Source of the DNA: an uncultured Pseudomonadales bacterium
Lineage (GTDB): Bacteria; Pseudomonadota; Gammaproteobacteria; Pseudomonadales; UBA7434
DNA length: 50,732 bases
NCBI GenBank assembly: GCA_905478995.1
Contig: CAJQKT010000095.1
Location: 1-50,732, forward strand
Direction: 5' to 3'
The notes below the pieces were generated by a model. That model did no database searches. It was not told the DNA's origin and saw nothing but the letters and a program-made list of their open reading frames with translations. Shown one piece after another: positions 1-9,054 of this stretch (position 1 is its first letter; each line of letters opens with the position of its first letter). The position numbers and the translations under genes were made by a program.

Positions 1-687
1 GATTGCGGAGAGATCGGCCCGGCCTACCAGCCGGGGCACACTCATTGTGACTTTTTGAGCTATGAGTTGATGGTAGGCGGCGAGCATATAGTGGTTGACA
101 CCGGTGTGTGCGAGTACGAGCCAGGAGAGCGGCGGCACTTTGTGCGCTCTACCAAAGCACATAACACCGTGCGCATTGATGAACTTGAGCAGTCAGAGAT
201 TTGGGGCGAGTTTCGAGTTGCTAGGCGCGCAAAAAAGTTGTTGGGTTGCGTGGAATCAGTCGGGGCAGATGTTGTGGTTACAGGCGCATTTGAGGGTTTT
301 TTTTCCGGTTGGTGGCGTTCTAAACCTCGGTTTAAGCACGAACGGAAAATGTGTGTAAAGTTAGTTAAAGAAGCTTTCGATAGCATTGAAGTCGTTGATA
401 CTATCGCAAGCTGCGCATCTACCCGTGTTCCTGTGCTTTTAGAGAGTTTTGTGCACTTTCACGACAGTCTCAGATTAGCGCCTGTGAACGAGCGCAGCGT
501 GGAGATTTTTAGATTAAATTCAGTGATAGCTCGAATAGATTTGCCAAAAGATGTCGCGTATCGCATTGAGCCATCTATTTATTGCCCTGAGTTTGGCTTG
601 ATTAAGAATAATTATTGCCTAGTTATGCAGCGCAAAGCGATGCTTCCGCAGCAGTTAACGTACACCATTCAATTATTGCGCTCTTAA
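1..687 (+). CDS. Heparinase II/III-like protein, C-terminal part (5' end outside window)
   Basis: The reading frame is open from base 1, so the gene begins upstream and only the last 228 residues are visible. The visible part starts with a GPAYQPGHTHCD-like stretch followed by LSYEL, then a segment close to RSTKAHNTVRID and EIWGEFRVARRA. This pattern is typical of the beta-rich C-terminal domain of heparinase II/III-like polysaccharide lyases, and the HTHCD histidines belong to the conserved metal/substrate region. Such proteins are common in exosortase-associated exopolysaccharide loci, which fits the glycosyltransferase and exosortase genes just downstream. The likely role is trimming or modification of the exported polysaccharide, probably in the periplasm; this is inferred from context because the N-terminus and any signal peptide are not in the window. 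A gap of 41 bases separates it from the next gene. Confidence 0.82.
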   Translation, partial: DCGEIGPAYQPGHTHCDFLSYELMVGGEHIVVDTGVCEYEPGERRHFVRSTKAHNTVRIDELEQSEIWGEFRVARRAKKLLGCVESVGADVVVTGAFEGFFSGWWRSKPRFKHERKMCVKLVKEAFDSIEVVDTIASCASTRVPVLLESFVHFHDSLRLAPVNERSVEIFRLNSVIARIDLPKDVAYRIEPSIYCPEFGLIKNNYCLVMQRKAMLPQQLTYTIQLLRS

Positions 688-728
688 ACGCGCGTTATAA
701 AAATATATAAATTAAGCATAATAAATCC

Positions 729-1949
729 ATGAGGATACTTTTTCTTTCACATTACTTCCCGCCAGAAGTGAATGCGCCAGCCACCCGAACCTATGAGCAC
801 TGCCGGGAATGGGTTGCGCAGGGGCATAGCGTGACTGTGGTGAGTTGCGTTCCACACCACCCAATGGGTAGGGCTTACCCTGGGTACACGAATAAATTTT
901 TTTCAGTAGAAGAAAAAGATGGTATTAAGGTTATTAGGCTGCTTACTTATATAACAGCCAATGAGGGATTTCTTAAGCGCACCTTTAATTATGTGTTTTA
1001 TATGCTGATGACTGTTATCGCAGCTCCGTTTATTGGGAAAGCCGACGTAGTGATCTCAACATCACCACAATTTTTCAATGGACTGGCTGGTTATTTTGTT
1101 TCACGAATTAAACGCGCGCCCTGGCTGTTGGAAATTCGTGATTTATGGCCAGAGTCGATAGTTGCAGTGGGCGCAATTAAAAATCGCCGAGTTATTGCGA
1201 CGCTGGAGTGGATCGAACGCTTTGTCTATCGTAAGGCTGACCATATTGTATCGGTGACGCAGGCGTTTAAGAGGCACATTGCTAAGTGCGGAGCCAGTGA
1301 AGATAAAATTTCGGTCATTCGCAATGGTGTTGATTTAAGTCGTTTCCAGGCAACAGACATTGACAGTGCGCTAGCTGAAAAGTGGGGTTTGCAGGGTAAG
1401 TTCGTCGCAGCTTATGTTGGCACACATGGAATGGCGCATGGTCTTGACACTTTGTTAGATGCAGCTGAATTACTCAATGAGCAAGATAATATCGTATTTT
1501 TAATGGTTGGTGATGGCGCTGAGCGTGAGCGCTTGCACAGTGAAAAAGAGCGTCGTGGGTTGACCAATGTGATCATGCAGCCACAGCAAGGAAAAGAGCT
1601 GATGCCCGCAATTTGGGCCATGACTGATGTCAGCCTTGTTTTATTGAAAAAGCTCGATTTATTTAAAACGGTAATACCCTCTAAGATCTTTGAGAGCATG
1701 GCAATGAGTACGCCTATTGTGCTGGGCGTAGAGGGAGAGGTGAAAGATATTATAAAGGCTTCTGGTGCGGGCGTTTGTATTGAGCCTGAGTCGGCGAGCC
1801 AGTTGGCTGCGGCAGTGGCAAAGTTGGCGGCGAACCGCCAACAATACATGGCACTTCAGGGGTGTGGTCGTAAGTATGTTAGTGCGAATTTTGATCGGCG
1901 CGAACTGGCGGGTAACTATTTGGAAGTATTGGATAAATTGGCTCGGTAG
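729..1949 (+). CDS. GT4-family glycosyltransferase, WbuB/WcaI-like
   Basis: This 406-residue GT-B glycosyltransferase starts with LFLSHYFPPEVNAPATR, a signature of WbuB-like (N-acetyl-fucosaminyl-transferase-like) enzymes. The N-terminal Rossmann half includes EIRDLWPES around residue 137. The C-terminal nucleotide-sugar half has VIRNGVDLSRF, VGDGAERERL and PSKIFESMAMSTPIVLG; the last is the EX7E-type donor-binding region of family GT4. It is cytosolic or membrane-associated and probably adds one sugar to a lipid-linked repeat unit of the exopolysaccharide. The ATG at 729 is preceded by an AT-rich stretch with no strong ribosome binding site. The sugar transferred cannot be told from sequence; similarity to WbuB alone does not prove fucosamine specificity. 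Confidence 0.88.
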   Translation: MRILFLSHYFPPEVNAPATRTYEHCREWVAQGHSVTVVSCVPHHPMGRAYPGYTNKFFSVEEKDGIKVIRLLTYITANEGFLKRTFNYVFYMLMTVIAAPFIGKADVVISTSPQFFNGLAGYFVSRIKRAPWLLEIRDLWPESIVAVGAIKNRRVIATLEWIERFVYRKADHIVSVTQAFKRHIAKCGASEDKISVIRNGVDLSRFQATDIDSALAEKWGLQGKFVAAYVGTHGMAHGLDTLLDAAELLNEQDNIVFLMVGDGAERERLHSEKERRGLTNVIMQPQQGKELMPAIWAMTDVSLVLLKKLDLFKTVIPSKIFESMAMSTPIVLGVEGEVKDIIKASGAGVCIEPESASQLAAAVAKLAANRQQYMALQGCGRKYVSANFDRRELAGNYLEVLDKLAR

Positions 1950-2021
1950 GCCTGTCAAACTGCGCTAGACTTTAGTGTACCTCATTGAATTATTGTTTAG
2001 AAAAAAATACAAAGGTGACAA

Positions 2022-3605
2022 GTGGACGAGAAAAATATTTTTCTGAGTAAGGGCTTCTTTCTTTTCGTGATTTCTGTCGGCTTACTTGGCTGGCTGTGTT
2101 ACGACGGTTTGGCATTAATGGTCGGATGGTGGGAGCGCGATGAATATAGCCATGGCTATATGATTCCGTTGGTGGCGGCTTATTTAGCTTGGCAAAAACG
2201 TGATGCGCTAGCCAAGGCAGCTCAGCCTGGCACTTGGTTGGGCATAGTGGTGGTGCTGGGGGCTCTCTTTGTTTGGCTCTTGGGTGAAGTCAGTGCCATC
2301 TACACCATTATTCAATATGCATTTTGGCTGGGCATATGGGGCCTTGCGCTGCTCTGGGTGGGGGTCAGTGGTGTGCGTGTGATTTGGGCGGCACTGTTTT
2401 ACCTTTTCTTTATGATTCCTCTGCCCAACTTTCTTTATTTTAACCTTTCTCAAGAGTTGCAGTTAATTTCGTCGGCAATGGGTGTTGCGGTCATACGCTT
2501 ATTTGATATCAGTGTATTTCTTGAAGGCAATGTGATTGATCTAGGTGTGTACCAATTACAAGTGGTTGAAGCTTGTAGCGGCTTGCGTTATTTGTTTCCT
2601 CTAATGAGCTTTGGTTTTTTAATCGCTTATATTTATCGTGGCCCTTTTTGGCAAAGGGCGGTGATTTTCTTGTCGACCATTCCAATTACTGTATTGATGA
2701 ACAGCTTTCGGATTGGCGTTATTGGGATAACGGTCGAGCACTGGGGTATTGCGGCGGCCGAGGGCTTTTTACATGATTTTGAAGGTTGGTTTGTGTTTAT
2801 GGCCTGCCTGGGGGTTTTGCTCCTCGAAATTTGGTTGATGTATATTTTTTCTAAAAAAGGACGATCGTTTGGCGCTTTATTCGATCTGGACTTTGGAGCC
2901 AATGCTACTAACGATAATGCTGATGATACTCAGCAGTTACCCGCGGCCACTAGCGGCATGGCTAAATCTGCCTTAGTGGGGCTGGGCGTGTTAATTATTG
3001 CATTGCCGATTTCTTATTATGTTGCGGAGCGGCAGGATCAGATACCGCCCCGAACCGAATTTATTGAGTTTCCTCTGCAGAATGAAAATTGGTTGGGGCG
3101 CGAGACTGGGTTAGAGGCCGATGTGCTTGCTGAGCTCAAATTAACCGACTATTTCATTGGAGATTTCAAGCAAGCCGACCAACCACTATCGGTAAATTTT
3201 TACACGGCTTTTTATGAAGAGCAGCGTAAAGGCGCCTCTATTCATTCACCTAAGTCGTGCTTGCCCGGTGGTGGCTGGATCATGCAGTCGCACACTATTG
3301 TACCGATCGAGTCTGTCGATGCTTATGGTGCGCCACTTAACGTCAATCGCGTGCTTATGCAGATGGGCGAGCACCAGCAATTAGTTTATTACTGGTTTCA
3401 AGGGCGGGGTCGTAATATCACCAATGAATATATGGCCAAGTGGTATATTTTTTGGGACTCGATCACACGCAACCGGACCGATGGAGCGCTCGTTCGCCTG
3501 GTGACCTATGTGCCAGAGGGATCTGATGTCGCTGATGCGGAAGCGCGTTTAGATGGATTTTTAGCTGACTATTACTCGCTGTTTCCAACCTATATTCCGG
3601 ATTAA
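2022..3605 (+). CDS. Exosortase fused to a C-terminal EpsI domain (XrtD-like)
   Basis: The 527-residue protein has two parts. Residues 1 to about 280 form a multi-pass exosortase with Cys185 in VVEACSGLR, Arg189, Arg230 in MNSFR and His251 in FLHDFEGW, matching the conserved Cys/Arg/His transpeptidase-like centre of the family. Residues about 310 to 527 form an EpsI (DUF3485) domain with HSPKSCLPGGGW around 406-417. Exosortases cleave and process proteins with a PEP-CTERM-like tail at the inner membrane of exopolysaccharide producers. A single-chain exosortase-EpsI fusion of about this size is known for the VPLPA-CTERM type (XrtD), so that subtype is suggested but not proven. The start is GTG at 2022, with AAAGGTGAC a few bases upstream as the ribosome binding site. 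No substrate with such a tail is encoded in this window. Confidence 0.9.
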   Translation: MDEKNIFLSKGFFLFVISVGLLGWLCYDGLALMVGWWERDEYSHGYMIPLVAAYLAWQKRDALAKAAQPGTWLGIVVVLGALFVWLLGEVSAIYTIIQYAFWLGIWGLALLWVGVSGVRVIWAALFYLFFMIPLPNFLYFNLSQELQLISSAMGVAVIRLFDISVFLEGNVIDLGVYQLQVVEACSGLRYLFPLMSFGFLIAYIYRGPFWQRAVIFLSTIPITVLMNSFRIGVIGITVEHWGIAAAEGFLHDFEGWFVFMACLGVLLLEIWLMYIFSKKGRSFGALFDLDFGANATNDNADDTQQLPAATSGMAKSALVGLGVLIIALPISYYVAERQDQIPPRTEFIEFPLQNENWLGRETGLEADVLAELKLTDYFIGDFKQADQPLSVNFYTAFYEEQRKGASIHSPKSCLPGGGWIMQSHTIVPIESVDAYGAPLNVNRVLMQMGEHQQLVYYWFQGRGRNITNEYMAKWYIFWDSITRNRTDGALVRLVTYVPEGSDVADAEARLDGFLADYYSLFPTYIPD

Positions 3606-3638
3606 CGTGACGCTTATTAATAAAGGCACTAACTGCCG

Positions 3639-5273
3639 ATGATTATCGCAATCAGTTTCGCTCTGGCACTCTTTTTGAGTTTTGTGCTTGTGCCTTTGGC
3701 GAGCCGCTATGCCAATGCATTGGGTCTGATGGATGCTCCTGACGAGCGCAAAGTGCATAGTCAGGCGATTCCTCGGGCCGGCGGTATAGCGATAGTTATT
3801 GCTTTTTTTGTGCCTGCTTTGTTTTGGCTTAGCGATATTGCTTCTTTGTTGGGTTTCTTTTCGGGCGCGGCGATTATTGCGGTATTCGGTTTTTTAGATG
3901 ATCGGCATAATCTGAATTATAAGTGGAAGTTTTTAGGTCAGATACTTGGTGTGGCTATATTTTTGGCCAGTAACATTGAAATTACTAAAACACCCTTTTT
4001 GGGGTTGGGTGATCTTCTGCCATGGGTCAGCTACCCAGTAATGGCTATTTTTATTTTGGGTGTTATCAACGCGGTTAATTTGAGCGACGGGCTTGATGGG
4101 CTTGCTGCCGGTTCAAGTCTGCTGAGCCTTGGTTTTATTGCACTCCTTGGATACGGCGCGGCCGAATATACCATTGCTATTATCGCAGTCTCAGCGATGG
4201 GCGCACTAACAGGTTTTTTAAGGTTTAACACGCACCCGGCCACAATTTTTATGGGGGATACTGGTAGTCAGTTTTTGGGCTATGTGGCAGGATGTCTGGC
4301 AATAATGTTGACGCAAGCACCTTCTTTAGCGGTAAGTCCAGTATTAGCCATCTTGATTGTTGGCCTGCCTATTCTCGATACCTTTCTTGTTATGGTTCTG
4401 CGGTTGTACGCCGGGGAATCTCCATTTAAACCCGATAAGCAGCATTTACATCATCAGCTTTTGAACAAGGGGTTAATGCACTATCAGGCAGTTGGGGCAA
4501 TTTACTTATTGAGTTTTTCCTTGTTGGCGTGTGCCTATGTGGTTAGATATCAAAGTGATTGGGTTGTGCTAGGCGCTTATCTTGCGTTTTCTGCTTTGTT
4601 TCTTGGTTTTTTATATTTTTATCATCATCGAAGTGGCAGTCAGCAGCTCAGCAGTGATGAGTTTGATCCTGCGCAAAGTCGGCGTAACCCGCTGTTTAGG
4701 CAACTTTCTTGGTTTCATAAGCATGGAGCACTGTTAATTCAGATGACTCTAGGGCTTACTTGGGTTCTCTTTACTCTCTCGGGAACTAACTCAGATTCTG
4801 GAGTGGTTTTTGTAGCAAGCCTTGGTATATTAATGTTGTTAATTTATTGTTTTAAATACAGCTGCGAAAATAGGCTTATTGCGCGCATTGCGTTTTATTC
4901 GGCGAGTTGTTTAGCGGTTTATATGGCAGTTTATAACATTCAAATTGATGTGCCATCATGGCGAGCTTTAAATGTATTAGACATACCTATAATAGTGCTG
5001 GTGATGTTGTTGGGTGTTGTTATTAGAACCACGCGAGCCGAGCATTTCAGCATGGATACTCAGGATATTCTTGTGCTGCTTGTGTTGTTGGCCTCGCCTA
5101 TTTTGGCAGCAACCAGTGATGACCATCAAACTATTATTGGCGCAATTGTGAGGTTGGCTGTGTTTTTATATGCGGTGGAGTATTTAATTGCGCGGCATTA
5201 TCGGCCGAAGGTTTCTGGAATGTTTGCATTTATTGTATTTATTATTTATTTAGCGGGATTTTTGTTCCGCTAA
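3639..5273 (+). CDS. MraY/WecA-family polyprenyl-phosphate sugar-1-phosphate transferase with long C-terminal membrane extension
   Basis: Residues 1 to about 330 match the WecA/MraY superfamily, which moves a HexNAc-1-phosphate from a UDP-sugar onto undecaprenyl phosphate. Visible signatures are MDAPDERKVHSQ near residue 30, FGFLDD near 87, NLSDGLDGLAAG near 147, FMGDTGSQFLGY near 204 and KQHLHHQLL near 268. It probably starts the lipid-linked polysaccharide unit made by this locus. WecA-type enzymes are usually about 340-370 residues; this one has 544. The extra part (about 345-544) is a polar linker followed by roughly five or six hydrophobic segments with no motif I recognise. The gene begins 33 bases after the exosortase gene, so co-transcription is likely. 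Sugar specificity is unknown. Confidence 0.88.
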   Translation: MIIAISFALALFLSFVLVPLASRYANALGLMDAPDERKVHSQAIPRAGGIAIVIAFFVPALFWLSDIASLLGFFSGAAIIAVFGFLDDRHNLNYKWKFLGQILGVAIFLASNIEITKTPFLGLGDLLPWVSYPVMAIFILGVINAVNLSDGLDGLAAGSSLLSLGFIALLGYGAAEYTIAIIAVSAMGALTGFLRFNTHPATIFMGDTGSQFLGYVAGCLAIMLTQAPSLAVSPVLAILIVGLPILDTFLVMVLRLYAGESPFKPDKQHLHHQLLNKGLMHYQAVGAIYLLSFSLLACAYVVRYQSDWVVLGAYLAFSALFLGFLYFYHHRSGSQQLSSDEFDPAQSRRNPLFRQLSWFHKHGALLIQMTLGLTWVLFTLSGTNSDSGVVFVASLGILMLLIYCFKYSCENRLIARIAFYSASCLAVYMAVYNIQIDVPSWRALNVLDIPIIVLVMLLGVVIRTTRAEHFSMDTQDILVLLVLLASPILAATSDDHQTIIGAIVRLAVFLYAVEYLIARHYRPKVSGMFAFIVFIIYLAGFLFR

Positions 5274-5334
5274 ACAGGCACCTAGATATTTTATTTTTTA
5301 TGACAAGGTTTAAACGGGAAATAGGAAATTAGTA

Positions 5335-7707
5335 ATGAACAAAAAATCGGTACTTATTGCATCAGTTTTATCTTTAATCGTGGCGTGTGGCGACGGTGAA
5401 GATCGCCAGCAAAAATATCTGGAACGCGCGCAGCAATTTCTTGCAGATGAGAATTTTGACAAGGCGCGTATTGATGCGCGCAATGTCCTGCAGATCAACC
5501 CCAAAAATTCTGAGGCCCGTATCATTCTGGGCGAAATCGGCTTCCAAGAGGGCGATATCCGTAAAGCTTACAGTATGTATCAGAGTGTTATCGATGAAGA
5601 TCCGACCAGTGTTGGTGCTTATGAAGGGATAGTTAAAGTCTTTATCGTTGTGAAAGACTTTGAGCGGGCTAACGAGAATGCCGACAAGGCATTAGAAATT
5701 GAGCCCACAAATGTTGCCCTGATGGGTCATAAATCAGTGGCCTTGTCGGGAGCCGGTGAAGCCGAGGCTGCTGAAAGTTTAGCCCTTGAGACATTAAGTC
5801 TCGATGCGGGAAATTCTTCTGCACTAGGTGTAATGATTGGACTGTTTGCTCAGCGAGAAGATATGCAGGCGGGCCTAGATCTTCTTAATAAAGGCATAAA
5901 AGTTAATCCACAAGAAGATCGTCTGCGAATGATGAAGATTGCCGTGCTTGAAAACATGGGAGATAACGCCGGGCTTGAGGTGGAATTAGTCGCCTTGGTT
6001 GAGAAACATCCTGATTCAGAAAACTATTTTGGAACGTTGATTCGTTACTATATTCGCGAGACTCGCTTTGATGATGCGGAGAAAGTGGTAAGAGCGTTTG
6101 CTACTAATAACCCCGATTCAATCAGTGCTAAGCGCCGTGTTATCGGTTTTTTACAGCAACATAGAAGCCAAGAAGCAGCGCTCGAGCAGAGCCAGGCATA
6201 TATTGCCGAAGATCCAGACCAGAGTGAGCTTTACACAACGCTGGCCGGGCTTTACCTGTTTATTGGTGAAAAAGAGCGCGGTATTGAAGTGCTTCAGCAA
6301 GCAGTTGATCGTGACCCGCGCAGCGTTGGCGCTATAGAGGCGCGTAATGTTTTAGGTGCATTGTATTTACAAGACGAGGACCTGGTTGCAGCGCGCGAAA
6401 TATTTGAAGAAGTTTTAGCGATAGAGCCAGAAAATGAAGACGCGTTGTTAACTCGAGCTGGCTTGAATTTGAATGACGGCGAATTAAAAGAGGGTATTGC
6501 TGATCTGCGTGTGGTGCTAAAAAACAACCCCGATAATGCCGGAGCACTGCAAAGTTTGGCAAAGGCGCAGGAGGCTGCTGGCGATGAAAGCCTTGCGCTA
6601 GATAACCTCAAAAAATTATTAACTCTGCAGCAACCTACGGTTGAAACGTTAACGAGTGCAGCAAGGCTTGCGATTAAGAGCGAGCAATATAAATTAGCAG
6701 AAACATTTATTCGTCAGGCTTTAGAAATAGACAGTGAAAATACAGGTTTGGTAACCAACCTGATTAAATTGCTCGTGTTAAAAGAAGACTGGGATGCTGC
6801 AAGTAAGTTTGCCCAACGCATGATCGACTCTGAAGATTCCAAAGCATTGGGTTACTTTTTGCAGTCGGGTCTCAATTTGCGGTTAGAAGAGTTTGACGAA
6901 GCTATTGCTAATCTAGAGCAGTCACTGGTGCAGCAACCTGCAGCGGTTGAGTCACTGAGCTCAATGGTGCAGGTTCTTTCTCAAGAAAAAGGGCTTGATG
7001 CAGCCATTGCCTATATAGATGGTCATTGTGAGCAGTACCCTGAGCAGGCACATTGTGGGTATATAGCTGGTACGCTTTATGCTCAAAATCAAGATTTTGA
7101 GCGCGCTGAGGCCGAGTTGAATAGAGCGATAACGTTAGATGAAAAATTCAAAACGGCTTATCGTCAACTGGCAAAGGTTTATGCTTCGCAGCAGCAGCTT
7201 GAAAAAACCGAAGATGCTCTGGCTCGAGGCATCGCAGCCACCGATTCGAAGCCCTTGAGGTTTGAGTTGGCCGGCGTTTATTACAGTACAGGAAAATACG
7301 AGCAGGCTCGAGACATGTACGAGGGACTCGTCGCAGATGATGAAGATGCATTAGCGGCAAAAAACAATTTAGCCATGATTTATGCTGAAAATTTAAGTTC
7401 CCCTGAAAACTTAGCGAAGGCGCGCGCCTTGGCAGCCGATTTGCAAGATAGCGACAATCCAGCATTCCTCGACACGGTGGGCTGGGTGATGTATATGAAT
7501 GGTGACTACGAGCAAGCCATTACCTATTCGTTAGCTGCAGTCGATAAGGTCGGCACGTCGACGTTATTGCAATACCATTTAGGTATGGCCTACTACAAGT
7601 CAGGTGATTTAGAGAAGGCTAAAACGCATTTGGAGCTTGCCACGCAAACGCCAGATATTCTTTACCCTGGCCTTGAGGAAGCTCAAGCTACGTTACAGCA
7701 GCTGTAG
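5335..7707 (+). CDS. TPR-repeat lipoprotein, PrsT-like (exosortase-system TPR protein)
   Basis: The 790-residue protein opens with a short hydrophobic signal ending in the lipobox LIVAC, so Cys18 is the expected lipidation site. The rest is built from tetratricopeptide repeats, with typical A/G/Y/A/P spacing such as ALEIEPTN, AVDRDPRS, VLAIEPENEDA and ALEIDSEN. Length, lipoprotein signal and location beside an exosortase fit the PrsT family (PEP-CTERM-system TPR lipoprotein), presumed to scaffold polysaccharide export or protein sorting at the envelope. The ATG at 5335 has AGGAAA about six bases upstream. The TAG stop at 7705 is the first triplet of an 11-base tandem repeat. Subfamily membership is inferred; generic TPR lipoprotein is the safe call. 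Confidence 0.85.
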   Translation: MNKKSVLIASVLSLIVACGDGEDRQQKYLERAQQFLADENFDKARIDARNVLQINPKNSEARIILGEIGFQEGDIRKAYSMYQSVIDEDPTSVGAYEGIVKVFIVVKDFERANENADKALEIEPTNVALMGHKSVALSGAGEAEAAESLALETLSLDAGNSSALGVMIGLFAQREDMQAGLDLLNKGIKVNPQEDRLRMMKIAVLENMGDNAGLEVELVALVEKHPDSENYFGTLIRYYIRETRFDDAEKVVRAFATNNPDSISAKRRVIGFLQQHRSQEAALEQSQAYIAEDPDQSELYTTLAGLYLFIGEKERGIEVLQQAVDRDPRSVGAIEARNVLGALYLQDEDLVAAREIFEEVLAIEPENEDALLTRAGLNLNDGELKEGIADLRVVLKNNPDNAGALQSLAKAQEAAGDESLALDNLKKLLTLQQPTVETLTSAARLAIKSEQYKLAETFIRQALEIDSENTGLVTNLIKLLVLKEDWDAASKFAQRMIDSEDSKALGYFLQSGLNLRLEEFDEAIANLEQSLVQQPAAVESLSSMVQVLSQEKGLDAAIAYIDGHCEQYPEQAHCGYIAGTLYAQNQDFERAEAELNRAITLDEKFKTAYRQLAKVYASQQQLEKTEDALARGIAATDSKPLRFELAGVYYSTGKYEQARDMYEGLVADDEDALAAKNNLAMIYAENLSSPENLAKARALAADLQDSDNPAFLDTVGWVMYMNGDYEQAITYSLAAVDKVGTSTLLQYHLGMAYYKSGDLEKAKTHLELATQTPDILYPGLEEAQATLQQL

Positions 7708-7748
7708 TTGCTGGATAGTTGCTGGGTTGATGCTGGGTTAATGGTTAG
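7705..7748 (+). repeat. 11-base tandem array beginning at the TPR-gene stop codon
   Basis: Four consecutive 11-base units start exactly at the TAG stop: TAGTTGCTGGA, TAGTTGCTGGG, TTGATGCTGGG and TTAATGGTTAG. The first three are near-identical and the fourth is degraded. Because 11 is not a multiple of three, the stop triplet is shifted between frames in successive units. A related array (TAGCTGTTGAA) begins at the rlpA stop at 17663. Confidence 0.8.
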
Positions 7749-7754
7749 TTTGTT

Positions 7755-7784
7755 GGGGTTTTTCGGGGTTTTTTAGGGATTTTT
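7755..7784 (+). repeat. 10-base G4T5 tandem array at the wecB ribosome binding site
   Basis: Three head-to-tail 10-base units are visible: GGGGTTTTTC, GGGGTTTTTT and AGGGATTTTT, followed by one G and then the wecB ATG at 7786. The last unit carries the only plausible Shine-Dalgarno sequence (AGGGA), so the repeat overlaps the translation initiation region of wecB. Confidence 0.8.
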
Positions 7785-7785
7785 G

Positions 7786-8919
7786 ATGCGTACGGTTCTT
7801 AGTGTTTTTGGTACTCGGCCTGAGGCCATAAAGATGGCGCCTGTTGTATTAGCGCTTGCTGCAGATGAGCAGATCGACGCGCGCGTTTGTGTCACGGCGC
7901 AGCACCGCCAAATGCTCGATCAGGTACTCAATTTGTTTTCCATTGAACCGGATTACGATCTCGACATTATGCGTGCCGATCAGGATTTGTATGACCTGAC
8001 GGCGCGTATTTTGGTTGGAATGCGTGATGTTCTTGCGGAGTGTAAGCCCGATCTTGTTCTTGTGCACGGTGATACCACAACGTGTTTCGCGGTTAGTTTG
8101 GCTGCATTCTATCAGCAGATTCCGGTTGGGCATGTCGAAGCGGGTTTGCGTACAGGTAATATGTTGGCTCCTTTTCCTGAGGAGGCGAACCGAAGTTTGG
8201 TGGGTCGCTTGGCGAGTCTGCACTTTGCGCCAACGACTTTGTCGCGCCAAAATTTACTTGATGAAGGCTTGGCCGACGAGTCCATTACGGTTACGGGTAA
8301 TACGGTTATCGATTCTTTGTTGTGGGTTAGTGAGCGACTGCCAGAATATCCGGCGCAGGTTTGGCAGGATGCGATTGGCGAAGTGCTATACGAGCGCCTT
8401 GCCGATGCGTCGCGACAACTGATTTTGATTACTGGTCATAGGCGCGAGAATTTTGGTCAGGGCTTTATAGATTTATGTAGCGCGATCAAAAAGCTCGCAG
8501 TTGCTCATCCAAGCTGGGAGTTTATCTACCCGGTGCATCTCAACCCTAACGTACAGAAGCCCGTTTATGAAATTTTGTCTGATGTTGAGAACGTGGCGCT
8601 TATTGATCCACAAGATTATCTGCCGTTTGCTTGGCTAATGAATCGATCTTCATTGATATTAACTGACTCGGGAGGGATCCAAGAGGAGGCTCCGTCTCTG
8701 GGCAAGCCTGTGTTAGTGATGCGCGATGTAACCGAGCGACCTGAAGCCGTGGATGCCGGCACGGTCCGTTTAGTCGGAACCGATGCTGCCAAAATTGTGG
8801 CGAATGTCGAGCAGGTCATGCTGGATCAGGGTGTCTATGAGCAAATGTCGAAAGCCCATAACCCCTACGGCGATGGCAAGGCCGCTGGGCGTATCTTAGA
8901 CGCGATTAAAGCAATTTAG
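7786..8919 (+). CDS. wecB: UDP-N-acetylglucosamine 2-epimerase (non-hydrolysing)
   Basis: This enzyme interconverts UDP-GlcNAc and UDP-ManNAc in the cytosol, supplying ManNAc-type sugars for surface polysaccharides. The 377-residue length is normal for the family. Diagnostic segments in order are [13 protein letters not shown] at the N-terminus, [27 protein letters not shown], and the UDP-binding [28 protein letters not shown] region. A TTG lies directly before the ATG at 7786, but the ATG is better placed relative to AGGGA. It closes the polysaccharide locus, 78 bases after the TPR gene, with that gap made almost entirely of short tandem repeats. It implies that the polysaccharide, or a linkage sugar, contains ManNAc or its derivative; this is inference. 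Confidence 0.95.
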   Translation: MRTVLSVFGTRPEAIKMAPVVLALAADEQIDARVCVTAQHRQMLDQVLNLFSIEPDYDLDIMRADQDLYDLTARILVGMRDVLAECKPDLVLVHGDTTTCFAVSLAAFYQQIPVGHVEAGLRTGNMLAPFPEEANRSLVGRLASLHFAPTTLSRQNLLDEGLADESITVTGNTVIDSLLWVSERLPEYPAQVWQDAIGEVLYERLADASRQLILITGHRRENFGQGFIDLCSAIKKLAVAHPSWEFIYPVHLNPNVQKPVYEILSDVENVALIDPQDYLPFAWLMNRSSLILTDSGGIQEEAPSLGKPVLVMRDVTERPEAVDAGTVRLVGTDAAKIVANVEQVMLDQGVYEQMSKAHNPYGDGKAAGRILDAIKAI

Positions 8920-8995
8920 CCGCTTCGTTGGCGTTTGTTTCATTCGCAAATCTGGCCCGACCATGCTGCGTTAGAACAATTCCCTAAAGCCCTGC

Positions 8996-9023
8996 TTGCC
9001 AAACATCATTACTATGCGAGAAT
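8996..9023 (+). promoter_or_regulatory. Candidate sigma70 promoter for proA
   Basis: TTGCCA (8996-9001, 5/6 to the -35 consensus) and GAGAAT (9018-9023, 4/6 to the -10) are separated by 16 bases. They lie about 30 bases before the proA start in a 135-base gap after wecB, where the polysaccharide locus gives way to housekeeping genes. This is a visual match only. Confidence 0.35.
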
Positions 9024-9054
9024 AAGTCTACTTTGGTTTTGTAGGTAGGCACTC

